A stretch of 64,000 nt of DNA, taken from assembly GCA_009869945.1 (NCBI GenBank), contig WIXG01000028.1:310001-374000 (forward strand). Direction: 5' to 3'. Both the position numbers and the translations under genes were made by a program. Every line of letters begins with the position of its first letter. The stretch's first letter is position 1. Shown here piece after piece: positions 37,001 through 48,260 of this stretch. The DNA comes from Mesaphorura yosii (lineage: Eukaryota; Arthropoda; Collembola; Poduromorpha; Tullbergiidae). The notes under the pieces were generated by a model, which made no database searches, was not told the DNA's origin, and was given only the letters and a program-made list of their open reading frames with translations.

Positions 37001-39514
37001 AGAGTTCAAAGGAAATGGCTGAATTGCATCCCTTCCAGGCATTCGCTCGTTTGCGCTTTCCCCTGATTTACAACTTTGAAATTCTTCCTTTGCAGTTTGC
37101 AGCAAGGGGCTAAGATCTGACACAATTATAATGGGAGTTGATTTGTGAATAAGAATGGCTTTCAGAACAATGTACGGTTTCAGTCTTATGATGAAGTGTG
37201 TTGTAAAAGTGTTTTCAAACTTGTTGTAAAATAGAAATTGGAAAATTGGAGTCGACAGATGAGATAAAATGATAATGGAGAGCCGTGAGCGTAGTGCAGC
37301 TTTACGTTCGAGTCAGACAAGTACGTACAAACGCTTTTTAAACTCATTTCCTCCAAGCCAAATCAAGAAAAGAGTTTCCAGCCCTCGTCTTTTGAAAACT
37401 TGAAAGTTTTGCTTAAACAAGATTGCATGTACTTCTATTCCTGACTTCTTCATATTCCATTGTTTCGTTCCATGTTTGCTAAGACGTGGAAAGCACCACT
37501 GCAAATAAGTCCCTCGTGGCGCTTTTCTTTCCTTCTTTTTCAAGAACTCCATGACTTGGTGCGGTGAGTTTGCTCTGTTTCATCTCATCAGCATGATAAG
37601 TACGCAATCACCAGATATAATTCATCTCATGAAGAGAGAAGTGGATGCCATCATTCTGTAAATACGTAGGCACATTGGAAAGTGTAAACAATGCAGACTA
37701 ATTTAACTCCAACTTTCGAGGTTGGAGACTCGAACTGAAGTCTGCATTTGTAATTTATAGCAGCTTTGCACTTTTAATACGTAAACGCACGTTAAATTCG
37801 GCAAACATGAACTGAAACTGAAGCTGCGGTGTGCAAAATAAACATTCAGACTGGAAAGTTTGATTGGTTTTATTTATTACCATCAGGAAATGAGAATCTC
37901 TTTTTAAATATTCGCAAAATCCCGTTTCATGGGTCGCCTGGCTCGTTGAGTATTGAATACTCCTGAGCATTCCGTACTCGAGACGCGTTTAATCTAGCAA
38001 AGTACGTTTTATTGGTTTTAATAACTCGAGAGCGGTGCGTCACGCCAAATAATGCAAGTTGTTCGTTCTTTCCATCCCTTTTGTGCGGGCCGTTGCTCTT
38101 TTTTGTTAATCAATCGAGACGAGACAAGAGCAACTGAAAGAGAAAGTAGGAATTGTAATTCTTGTCATTAAACACGGAACAAGTCCCCTAAAGAGCAGTT
38201 TTGTTAGATTAGGTCGGATTTAAAATTGTGATCCGGCGACAATAATCTATCTCATCCCAGCTTCTCTTCCTCCGTCCTTCTTCCACAGAGTCGCCCTCGC
38301 CTTGCCACGCATGACTCATATCATCTCGTGAGCGTGAACGCGCTCGGAAAGAAAGTGCGTTCTCCCTTGTGCATAGATCCACGCGCTGGATTGCCTTGGC
38401 AGGATTTGAGCCCTTTCGTTATTGCATTATGGCCTTATTTTTGCTTCATCATATTTCTACTTACGAGTTTGTGAGCTCTTGTCCATCCAAATTCTAAAAC
38501 TGCTGCATGGTCTCACGGAGTCCGACTTCTTGCTCATCATTTGTGTTCTATTTCCTCTTTTAAAGGCCAAGGGTAGGTTTTCTGTGGGAATTATAATTAT
38601 CTGAATAAGTGTCGCACAGGAAGCCATAATTCATACTTTTTAAATTATGAGAATCCGATATAAAAATGCATTGTTGACTCTTTCAACACTCCATTGTTCA
38701 TGGTGGGATCGCAGGCACGATCAAATCCGGCCTTTAAAATATGCGGTCTATTACGAAATCGATTTGAAAATGCATCACATGAAATCGTTATCAGTTTCCA
38801 AGAAATGGTTAGAATCGATTCCTTTCGAATGCAAAAATTGACGTAAATAAACACTTTAGTGATATCCGGACTACAATTCCTCTCTCGCCTGAATTCATCT
38901 TAATAACCAGTCTTCATTCAAATCGGATAGTTGCGCGTTTATTTATAGAAGTGCTGTTGGTACAGATTGACTACTACGGGCACGAGCACGAGCAATGAAA
39001 ATTCGTCCGGTGGTGATTCATACCTCATCAATCACTTCTCCTTGAAGTGAATTTCCATCTGAATCTAAACATGGTTCTCGTCCCCTCAAATTGTTATGCG
39101 ATTGCCATCCCGCACTCGCCACTCGCATTCTCGAACTGGCAGTGAGCGTACATGATCTGATCGAGTGCGGGAGAAAAGCAAGAGGAAAATCTGGTCTGAG
39201 TGCAATGATGCGTCTCATATTTTAATTCGTAATTCTCTAGTGTGAGGAGTTCTGGTATTGAGACGGCGGAGACACTAGTTGCCCGAAATCTTAGTGCTCT
39301 GCTTCATTCATCAGCGCCTAGATTGGTGAATCAAGGAAAAGTAAACTCTCGTATTGTGAACTTGGCTGACATTCGTCCAAGCAGGCTCATTCGTTTTTTT
39401 GAACAAATATTCATCAAATCAAAATTCGTGCAGAAATAGGAACTCCAGAACATCAAGTTTCGTCATCAGAGATCGTAAATTTAAAGTGGGTTAACTTTTC
39501 TGAACACCGTGCTT
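34071..39514. other. Gene-poor region upstream of LHFPL
   Basis: No gene is recognised. ORFs at 34133-34528, 35146-35397 and elsewhere have no family resemblance or splice support. A minus-strand segment ending at a GTATGA donor near 39024 (reading DSDGNSLQGEVIDE) looks mildly coding but has no partner exon. Confidence 0.4.
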
Positions 39515-40099
39515 TTATATTCCTTTATCAGAATAATTTATAAGATGCGCTTGCAGTATCAGTGCATTCATTTTCTGCACAACATATTCAGTTCCTGTAT
39601 TTTCTCTTTCAACTGAAAAATCTTCATTTATATTCAATGAGTTTTTTCTTGTCTTCTCACCCTTCTGGTAACGATGATGCAACGGATGATATGAGCTGTT
39701 GTCTCGCTCTGCTCTCCATTGTGCAAAGTAATTCCTCAATGGCAAAGGCAATAACGATGTAGCACAAGCACCCTTGAGTATAGATTCCGTAACACTGCCC
39801 TTCTCAGCTGGGCAATACTTTAGGTCTCTGTCTCCGCTCGTGTGATCATTCCAATAACTTACAAAACCCGTCAAGGCAAATCCAGTCTCAGCATTCAGCC
39901 GGCGTTCTGTGTAGCAAAACCACTTATGATTCCTCCGCGCTGCACCGAAACTGAAACGAATCATCCTCATAATCGCACTCGTGAAGTATGAAATCATCCC
40001 TTTATTAGCACACAAGTGTGCACGCAAACAAGACAGAGCGTAAGCGAAAGCAGTGATCCTGAATCGGGGAGCCAGGACCCGCATAAAAAGACTCCCCAT
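39515..40099 (-). CDS. Orphan 194-codon ORF, function unknown
   Basis: An uninterrupted minus-strand ORF with a true ATG, MGSLFMRVLAPRFRITAFAY at its start, and an ordinary stop. It is rich in Arg, Ser, Asn and Tyr with no recognised domain, no clear signal peptide and no repeats. It stands alone in a gene-poor stretch, about 0.35 kb from an 18-bp inverted repeat. No TATA box was found upstream and no obvious poly(A) signal downstream. An ORF of this length could arise by chance in 64 kb searched in six frames, so reality as a gene is uncertain. Confidence 0.2.
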   Translation of the reverse strand: MGSLFMRVLAPRFRITAFAYALSCLRAHLCANKGMISYFTSAIMRMIRFSFGAARRNHKWFCYTERRLNAETGFALTGFVSYWNDHTSGDRDLKYCPAEKGSVTESILKGACATSLLPLPLRNYFAQWRAERDNSSYHPLHHRYQKGEKTRKNSLNINEDFSVERENTGTEYVVQKMNALILQAHLINYSDKGI

Positions 40100-40443
40100 T
40101 CATCAGACTTTCGTATACCACTTGCGTAATGACAGTGGGGATAAATTTCATATTGCAAATGTGAACTAGCGTATCCGTTCCTCGCGTCGTCACTCTTCGT
40201 TTCGATCAGGCACGTTCCAGATAATGTGCGCCAACGAAAAAACGGTTAATTGTTAGTACAATTTTATTAGAGTTTACATATAGGTACGTTTAATGATATG
40301 ATATGGTATGTATGATAAGATTTTCTTGCCTCAAGACTATTCTAAGCACATCGCACACATGTGACATACGACCATGACAGCTGTCAAGTGTAATCACGTC
40401 GAAGTTCACAAATCTCTAAATATAATTGTAAACGTAGAATTAG

Positions 40444-40578
40444 ATTCTCACCTAACATTGATTTATTCAAGCAACAACCTGTTTCGTAATTATTAATGTG
40501 AATACGCCCTTTTTTATATATCAGTATAAAAATATGCAACTTTTGAAAATTGCATGAATTTCAATGTTAGGTGAGAAT
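40444..40578. repeat. 18-bp perfect inverted repeat with 99-bp spacer
   Basis: ATTCTCACCTAACATTGA at 40444-40461 is exactly complementary to 40561-40578. The spacer is AT-rich. Partial matches extend a few bases outwards with mismatches. No ORF lies inside. It could be a small non-autonomous element end pair or a transcribed hairpin. Confidence 0.7.
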
Positions 40579-41861
40579 TTAGTTTGAAGACGAGGACAAT
40601 TTACATGATATGTCGGAAACCAGAAAGAGTTTCCTAATTACAGCTAAGACAAATCACAAGTAGCTCATTATGGATTGAGTCACCAACTTTATAGAATTTG
40701 ATCCTATGTGCACTCGTACTCGTAAGTCTAAATACGGCTCATGCATCCAAAGGAAATTAAAGCTAATATTGAATGTGCGGCGACAATGCAATCTACAAAA
40801 GTCGACTACATCTCCAATCAACCCACAGTTGAGGTAAATCTTGACAAGACAACAACCAATTCCCTAGATTTATGGTTACAATTTTAAAGCCAAGTTAATG
40901 GTGACAACGGCAATGGAGTTAGGCATCAATCGCACCAAACGGATTGTACACGTAATTTTTGATATCGTTTGTCAACACAATTCAAATAGACACTTGTATC
41001 TACACGGAAGCTTGACAATGATATGAATAGATGTCCATTGCACCACGTTGATGAAAACTTCCTCGACGTGGCTTGATATGTAGAAGGTTGATGCGTGCTG
41101 AGAAGGGCACAGGTTTGAACAACCAACTTTATCTAGGACTCCATTTACTCCAAGGGACACGAAGCAAATTGGTGCTTGAATTGGTGTGTAGCATGTGCAG
41201 GAACAGATAGTGATAAATTTCATCTGTGCATCCATGAATTCTGCCCATCTGAGCTCTTTTCTCGACTGATTTGTGTGCGCGGCCATTCCTTGGCATGCTA
41301 TCGCTGTGTCAAATAAAGATGTGCTGGTGCTGTTTTTACATTATTCTACGATCGGATGGCTGGTGGCGTTTTGCCTGCGGAATCCAAGTTCGATGGATGG
41401 TGGCTCCGAGCTGGTTAGTAGAGCAAAGCGCAAAAGAGGATTAGCCAAATTTCCAAGACTTCAATCGATTGAAGTTTTGAGCCGTGTGCTAGGGCTTGTG
41501 TGGGACAGTAAAGCCGGTCTAATGGCGCCTACAAAAGAACAAAGACTCATATTAGAATGGAAATCAATGCATGGAATAAAATGTACTAAAATAATGACTA
41601 GCTTGTATTAAGACTAGCCCGCAGTGCAAACATGATTTTCAGTCGTGCAGGAGTTGAACGAGCAGCACCTAGCATGAAAATGGTGACCGCCTCCTCACTA
41701 TCGAGACTTAGTCGCTGGAATGAAAGTTTAGTGTCCAAGCAGAGTAGATGGAAGCCATCGAAAGGCATTAACGAAGCCAGGGATTCTGTTACCATTTCCA
41801 TTACGCGAGGTAATAGAAATGATAGGTAAAGATGAACTCCCACATGCAGAGTGTATTCAAC
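40579..41861. other. Region downstream of the second LRR gene
   Basis: No gene is supported. ORFs at 41273-41611 (plus) and 41598-41843 (minus) overlap each other in opposite strands and have no recognisable motif. Confidence 0.4.
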
Positions 41862-41867
41862 TTTATT
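41862..41867 (-). terminator. Poly(A) signal of the eight-exon LRR gene
   Basis: Minus-strand AATAAA about 120 bp past the proposed stop codon at 41987. It supports the last exon of this gene model. Confidence 0.6.
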
Positions 41868-41986
41868 AATTACGTCAAACTACTGTTATTAAAAGGCATC
41901 AGCATCATTCTCTAGCAGTCCAGTTCTTTTTTCGTGTCAAACATTAGTTATGATGGCTAGGACAAGCCAAGATCTTATAGTCGCTT

Positions 41987-44592
41987 CTAATTAACTCCTA
42001 CATCAATATTGTCCGGGTCCGTAACAAGCTGAATGAACAGCTGACTTGGCTGAGCAGAGCTCAGCTTTTGGACACCCACGGACTCTCCTACACAACACTG
42101 AATGTAGGAGGACTGCAGTTTGTTTACCTTTACTGATTAAATTTCTCATTGCTCAATCCGTCCTTGAATGAGAGCTTGAAGTTTCAACTCAAGCATATTC
42201 TGACTCCACTTTTTGTGATCTACAAGGCATGAAGCGAACTTACTTGTTTAACAAAGTATTCTTTCGAATCCTTTTCCGAAAAACATTTCGTTTTCAAAAT
42301 GAGAGGTTGCACTTGATCGTTTCCACCAAAACTTTCCGACTTTAGCAGCCAGTTTTTGTACCAAATCATGTCGCAGTCGCAGCGCAACGGATTACCTGCA
42401 ACAACAATCACGTTGAACATAACAATAATCTCAGATTTATGTCAGATCAAATCTCAAGCCGTTTGGTCTATTAGATTACACCCGGCATGACGTAGTTTGG
42501 GATGTTCCCAAGCGGACTCACCGTGCACATCTATCAAGGTTCTTGTTTCGGAAATCGATTGGAATGCTTGTTGTGGCAAGTGCTTGATTTGGTTCATGCT
42601 GAGTTTTATGACTTCAAGTGAGTGCATTTCGGTAAAAACACTTAATGGAATTGAGCCAATCCTACAAGGAACGAATCAAGAAATTAGTTCATGTCAGACA
42701 AAATAGGTCAGAAGTCAGACAATCCACATTGCCTTACTTATTGTTTTCTAGCGAGAGATACTTGAGTGTGTTTCCAAATCGCTGAAATGAATCGTCGTCC
42801 AGTTCCGAAACGTTATTTGATCTCATGTCAAGCTCACGAAGTCGGTGCATGCGAGAAAGAGCAGCTGATGGAATTTCCTTGATGTTGTTGTTTCCCAGTT
42901 GCAGCCACTCCAATTTCTCTGCGAAATCGAAACCATGCCATGGAGTATTACATTTCGATATACAAATGAAGACTAAAGAGGCAGCATGCAGCCCTTACCA
43001 TCCAAACCAGCGAACGCCGTGTTGTCAATGCGTACAAGTCGGTTGGATTCGATACCTAATGAACTCATCCGTTGGAGATTCTTGAAGACTGTCGGCCCCA
43101 ACTCAGTGATTTGATTGTAACCCAGCTTCAATGTGTCCAAGTTGGTAAGACCTGCAAAGTTCATACATACAATGGCTCAAATATTGTGTTACAAAAGCAG
43201 GTCTCTTTCTTTTCCTGTAAACAGGATTATTATGTCTCGCCCGTCTCAAGTAACGCGTGCGATTGGAAAATCCCTGTTGTAATAAAGTCAAAATAGAATT
43301 GGGTAATAAAAGAAAGAAAACGGATTTAAGATGCTGCGCTGAGTCTCAGCACGACGTAATTTAATCTCGCAGTCTGAATCTGAATGTCTGACGATAAAAT
43401 CCGTTTATTTGCTTGAACGTTTCTCATCTCATCAGTGGAATTGCATGCGAAATGGTACGTCACATTTCAGACTCTTTTTCGTTGACTGCGTTCGTTATGA
43501 GACTTTACACTTGGCTAGAGTCTGACCGGCGTGGACTAGAAATCAATGAAAATGGAAAGTACTAAACAGTCCGCCTGCCGCTCGCGCCTTTCGTACCTAT
43601 GAAATCTGCTTCCTTAATCGACGTGATTTGATTCTTCTCCAGCTCCAGGGTAATTAGGTTTGTGAGTTTTGAGATGGCTCTTGTAGGAATCGAAGTTAGC
43701 TTGTTGCCTCCAAGATTGAGGTAGATGAGTGAGCTAAATTAGATTTAGAATTGGATTAAACTTTATTCTCGGCAAACGAACAAAGGCAATGCTGTAGTTT
43801 AGCTTGCGATGGCTATTGACTATTGATTAAAGCCAAATAAAAGTCTATTGTGTGAGTGTAGACCCTGAATTGTGATCGCTTCGTAATAATGAAGAACGTT
43901 GAGGCAGCAGCAGGTCAGGCGCTTACCTCTCCACTCCTTTGAAAGCGTTAGGTTCAATTCGGCTGATGATGTTGCCGTAAAGAGAGAGACGGTGAAGGCT
44001 TTCCATGCCCTCGAAAGCCTTGTCTCCTATATAGGAAATGTTGTTGTGTGGAATGTTGAGAGTTCTCGTTTGCAACAGCGGTCTCAGAGCTTCACTCGGA
44101 ATGTTCTGCAGCAGATTTTGTGGTAAATCCAGAATATCGAGCTTTGAAGCCAAAGCCCTCAGTGACGAACGCTCTAGGACTGCCAAGTTAGTGCTTGTAA
44201 TGAACACATGCCGAATATCCATTCCTGAGTTCATAAATTTATTAAGTAATTTAAATATTTATTACTGATGAGTACTGCAATCAGGCTTTGCGTGTGTTTG
44301 TAGCCCGCTCACCCAAGAATATGAAATCCGGAAGACGAGGCATGTTGTTTTGCTTCAGCGTCAGGTAGGAAATGATTGTCCCAGGATGCTCTTTGAATGA
44401 TTGCAAACTGTGTTGTATTTTCTCCATGTTTGTATTGAGGCATGTGACAATCAGAGCTGTCTTGACGGTACATGTGCATGGCTCTATGTTACTCGGGCAC
44501 AAATACCGTCCAGCGCACGGACCAAGCAAAAACAGGTGCAGCACGACGACGGTCGAGAGCGCCTCGAACAACAACCCACTTGCTCTCTTCAT
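41987..44592 (-). CDS. Secreted leucine-rich-repeat protein, eight exons
   Basis: Exons on the minus strand: 44313-44592, 43927-44224, 43597-43733, 42999-43151, 42738-42918, 42522-42661, 42244-42395 and 41987-42112, 488 residues. After a signal peptide (start MKRASGLLFEAL) comes an N-terminal cap with LCPSNIEPCTCTVKTALIVT. About eleven repeats follow, for example LITLELEKNQITSIKEADF and LKLGYNQITELGPTVFKN. Then comes the C-terminal cap NPLRCDCDMIWYKNWL. No membrane helix is seen, so it is probably secreted. The layout resembles the arthropod LRR proteins often annotated after the non-catalytic subunit of Oplophorus luciferase; that name does not imply luciferase function. The last exon (SSYIQCCVGESVG onward) is inferred from a strong donor at 42243, phase and the poly(A) signal; without it the frame stops at 42220. 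An upstream in-frame ATG at 44616 is also possible. Confidence 0.85.
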
Positions 44593-47500
44593 GATTTCAC
44601 GCGATTGGATCCACACCGCTTCAAAGACTGTCGTGCATGTGACTTATCCCGCAGAGTTTTCTTTGCTCTCTAATTACACTCCAATTAGAGGAACCGCAGA
44701 TGCAAACACAAACAACTTTGAGGCGGGTTTTGTGCTTCCAGTTTCAATTCACATGGTTTCTCCGACTTCTTTTCTTGTAGTTTTCGCTGTCTCTCATCTT
44801 CAATTTGCACCTGACATTAAATATCTGAAAAAAGAAAAAACGGTTCATGAATCAATTTTTGTCGTACCAAAGAGAAAATCTCATTTGGCCATTCCTTCGC
44901 CTAATTTGCTCTTAGATAGAATTTAATATTACGCTAAGTAATACAGGCGTCCAAATTTTTTTGTTAAATTGGAATCAGAAATTTCCGTCCACCTACGGGT
45001 ATCATTTCATTATTGGGACGTGGGCGATAAAGAAACCACTTTGAAGGGCGGTATACTTTTATTGGTATTTCCTCTATTTATTTCTATTTTCAAAATGGAA
45101 AATAATTTCCTCCTCCAGCGCAGACAGCCGTGGTATACTCGATCGATTTCTGTAAGCCATTCTCTGAATTTCCATTTTCCATTAGCGACCAGTTCCCTAA
45201 AACTATACAGCCTAAAGATTTTCGCAAAAGCCCGTGGGTATTTCTGACATCCAAACGTTCTGTATTTAGACTGCATGGTATAAGTCGATCATAAACTGCC
45301 CACAATAACCACATACGGCACAGCTGTTAGGACTCTCGTGTGGTGGACGTAAGAAACCTGAGACTGAATGGCTAAATTAACTACCTCATTCCCGAGTGGC
45401 TCATTGAAGTGCGTTCAATTAAAGGCAAATATTTATACTGGGATTAATTAGGAAGATGGTTCGGTAATTGGGAAGAGCAGGGCTCAGTGTATAGTTACTG
45501 GATGAATCCGACTGCGCGCAGAATCTAATGAACGGCGACAGGCGGAATAATTGGCATACGTTATAAACCCAATTTGGGACTTCTTGCAAATATTTTGCAG
45601 CTAAACTCTGCAAGCAAAAGTGCCGTCAGCCATGGAAGAAAATTCCACTTGTACGACAATACTTTCTAACTTATTACGTACACAAGTCCATGAAACTCAT
45701 CTTTTCTTGCCTTTGTCCAACGAGTCCAGTCTTTCACGCGCTGTATATTCTTAATCTTCGCACTGGATCTAGATTTAACAGATACTTCATGAGAATAATT
45801 TTGAAAAGAAACTTCACAATGAGAACCGTCGAATGAAAGACTTTGGGATTAAATTCAGATGCACTTTGCACTATTTTGAGACAGAAAGGTCCTTTCTGAG
45901 AGAACCGAAATCAGCGCAAAAGGCGATTAAAGTTTCTAGTTGAATTCCCTTGTTTGTCCCTGATGCGCCCTCCTTAGGACTATGAGAAGGTTTTGCTGAT
46001 GCTCGAGGTGGTGCTCAAGATTTGGAAAGGACAAGAATAAAATATTCAGAAGCTGAATTCACCAGCAGAAGACGAATAATAGCCTCCGCGCCTACGACAA
46101 TGAATTTGTCATTTTTTATTTATGCTGTGCGACGACTGGAACTTGAGTGGACTAAATGGAACGTAAACTCAAGCAATACGGTGCTGTTTGGCCACCACAC
46201 TGCATTGACTGCAGAACTGAAAATGAGACAAACTGGGTTCAAGTTATGTAATGTATGTTAAGTAATGATGACCTGACGCGAACATAGAGTGAAATGGATA
46301 TAAGGCACACATTTTTGTGGGTGATGTAATGATGATCCGCGTTGCTTCTCCTTTGAAGGTATTGCATTAGGAATTGAATTTCAAGGCTGCCCTGATAAAC
46401 TGCATGAGCCCTGGTTAAAGTAAGTGGCAACCTTAGCCCTTAACACTAAAATTGAAATGATGGCTTACATGCATCGTTACGGCACTGCGACAAGTGCCGA
46501 CTTCCCAATGAAGATCGTGTTAATATGCCTGATGTGGGCATATAAATCTGAAACAGCACATGTAAAGTCAAATTATTCGACTCTCTGTCAGTGTACTTGC
46601 CAGATCAAAGTGCAGAGTTAATTTGTGATGTGAGTGAAAATTGATGTTAGAAGCAGTAAGAAAAATTTCATGTAATGCGTTTTATTGTTGGCTTTACTCT
46701 GTCATCATGTTGCTTTCATGGAGTGACGCGTGCATCACAGCGGAGTTACGCGTCTCGGAGTCTATTATGCAAAGTTGTGAACTACAGACAGAATAACAAA
46801 TTACACATGTCATCTCGCATGCCTTTGGCTTTCCGACACGGATTTATTCTTTCACAAAAAGGACTCGTTGGGCAGAAGTAGACAACTGCCTGGTGATTTA
46901 CGGCTGAATCCTAGTTGGACTTCTCTCAGTTGAACCCAATCTTTCTCCGAATCCGAATTCAATTATATACTGTTACTTTTTGACATTTAAACTGCAAACA
47001 AGAGGCATGAAAAGTTATTTGCCAAAAGTGACAAATTGGTTTCTTCCATGCAGTCCCTCGTCTTCGTTAACGAGACTAAAAACGATGGAAAAAGTGCAGG
47101 TTCTGCAATTGTGTTGGTCTAGATTTTCTTCCGCATTCGACTCATTTATATTGTTAAGACGTTTGCAGTTTACATGCCCGCAATTTGGGCCTGGAACTTT
47201 TTTGCACGGAAGGAAAAGAAACGAAGTCGAAGAAGCTATATGGACATAGAGGTGTGATTTTTTAAATTTTTGTTAGGCTTAAATCGAAAAAAGTAACGAA
47301 AGCGTCAGTCTGGAAAGTTTTTCCCTTAACTTTACTAGTCATAACTTATTAAAAGTTATTGTGCCAGCTGCAAGAGAGTAACGATTTTTTATTTTTATCG
47401 TCATTTTCTCACTTCCTGTTTCTTTCCATAGATATTTATGTCGATTAATTCTCGTCGTCCTTTTGAGATTTCTATAGTGGTTTCGTCCGAGATTTGAGCC

Positions 47501-48246
47501 CATAAATGCTTTTTCTCATAAATGCCAATTTATTATTCACCGATGAGTGATGAGTGTGCATACTTGCTACATCAAAGGCGAATGGCAGTTGAGTAATTAA
47601 GCATGATCGATGAGCTCAAATCTCACAGTGTCTCAATTTGCTACTTTAAGACTCAAGTACGTTGCACGGCTAAGAATGCTTGGACAGGCACTTACCCAAG
47701 CGTTTGTGTCTGATGAGTAAGGTCTAGAAATTAATAGTCTTATGGCTGATATGCTTCGTGGATGATTGATTCCGCTGAGGCGTTGATGGACGCACTTATT
47801 TCACTCGTGATTGCGGCTGCACCAACTCCGTGGACGCACAATACGGAACTTCCGTGGTGTATCTACGAAACTAAAGAGGAGAAAGAGAGTAGGTAGCAGC
47901 CATGCATGGCTAACTACTAACTTTACATTTCTAAGACCAGAAACGGACTAACCTTCTCGTTTTATAGCAACTGAGGAAGAGGAGAAACTGAGCGTCCCAG
48001 CCGAAAGAGAAAACTGTGTTTCTACCCACAAACAAAATGCTATGTGGAGTTCAGCGCGTGTTTAAGACAGAAAACAACGCAAGCGCCCAATATCCCGTCT
48101 GCTCTGCTCTGCTTGGTCTCTCTACTCCTAATGCAAGAAAGTTCTCAACATGGGAATTCGAGGCTGCAGTCTAAGCCCGAGAAAGTTACTGTTTCACGTT
48201 TCAGTTCGGGGCTATCTCTCGAAAACGTACACTCAACTGAGCTGCT

Positions 48247-48260
48247 GTACGTACGTACGT
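48247..48260. repeat. Short GTAC microsatellite
   Basis: Three and a half GTAC units, self-complementary, just before a GCCATGGCCATG palindromic stretch. Confidence 0.7.

Noticed and set aside
39018-39218. Minus-strand possible exon ending at a GTATGA donor
   Set aside because: No convincing acceptor or neighbouring exon was found, and LHFPL downstream already has its own start codon.
41273-41843. Overlapping ORFs on both strands, possible transposon remnant
   Set aside because: No transposase, reverse transcriptase or integrase motif and no terminal repeats were seen.
44372-44926. Plus-strand ORF of 184 codons
   Set aside because: It is antisense to the signal-peptide and cap exon of the LRR gene and to its promoter, with no domain. 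It is best explained as a shadow of the real coding strand.
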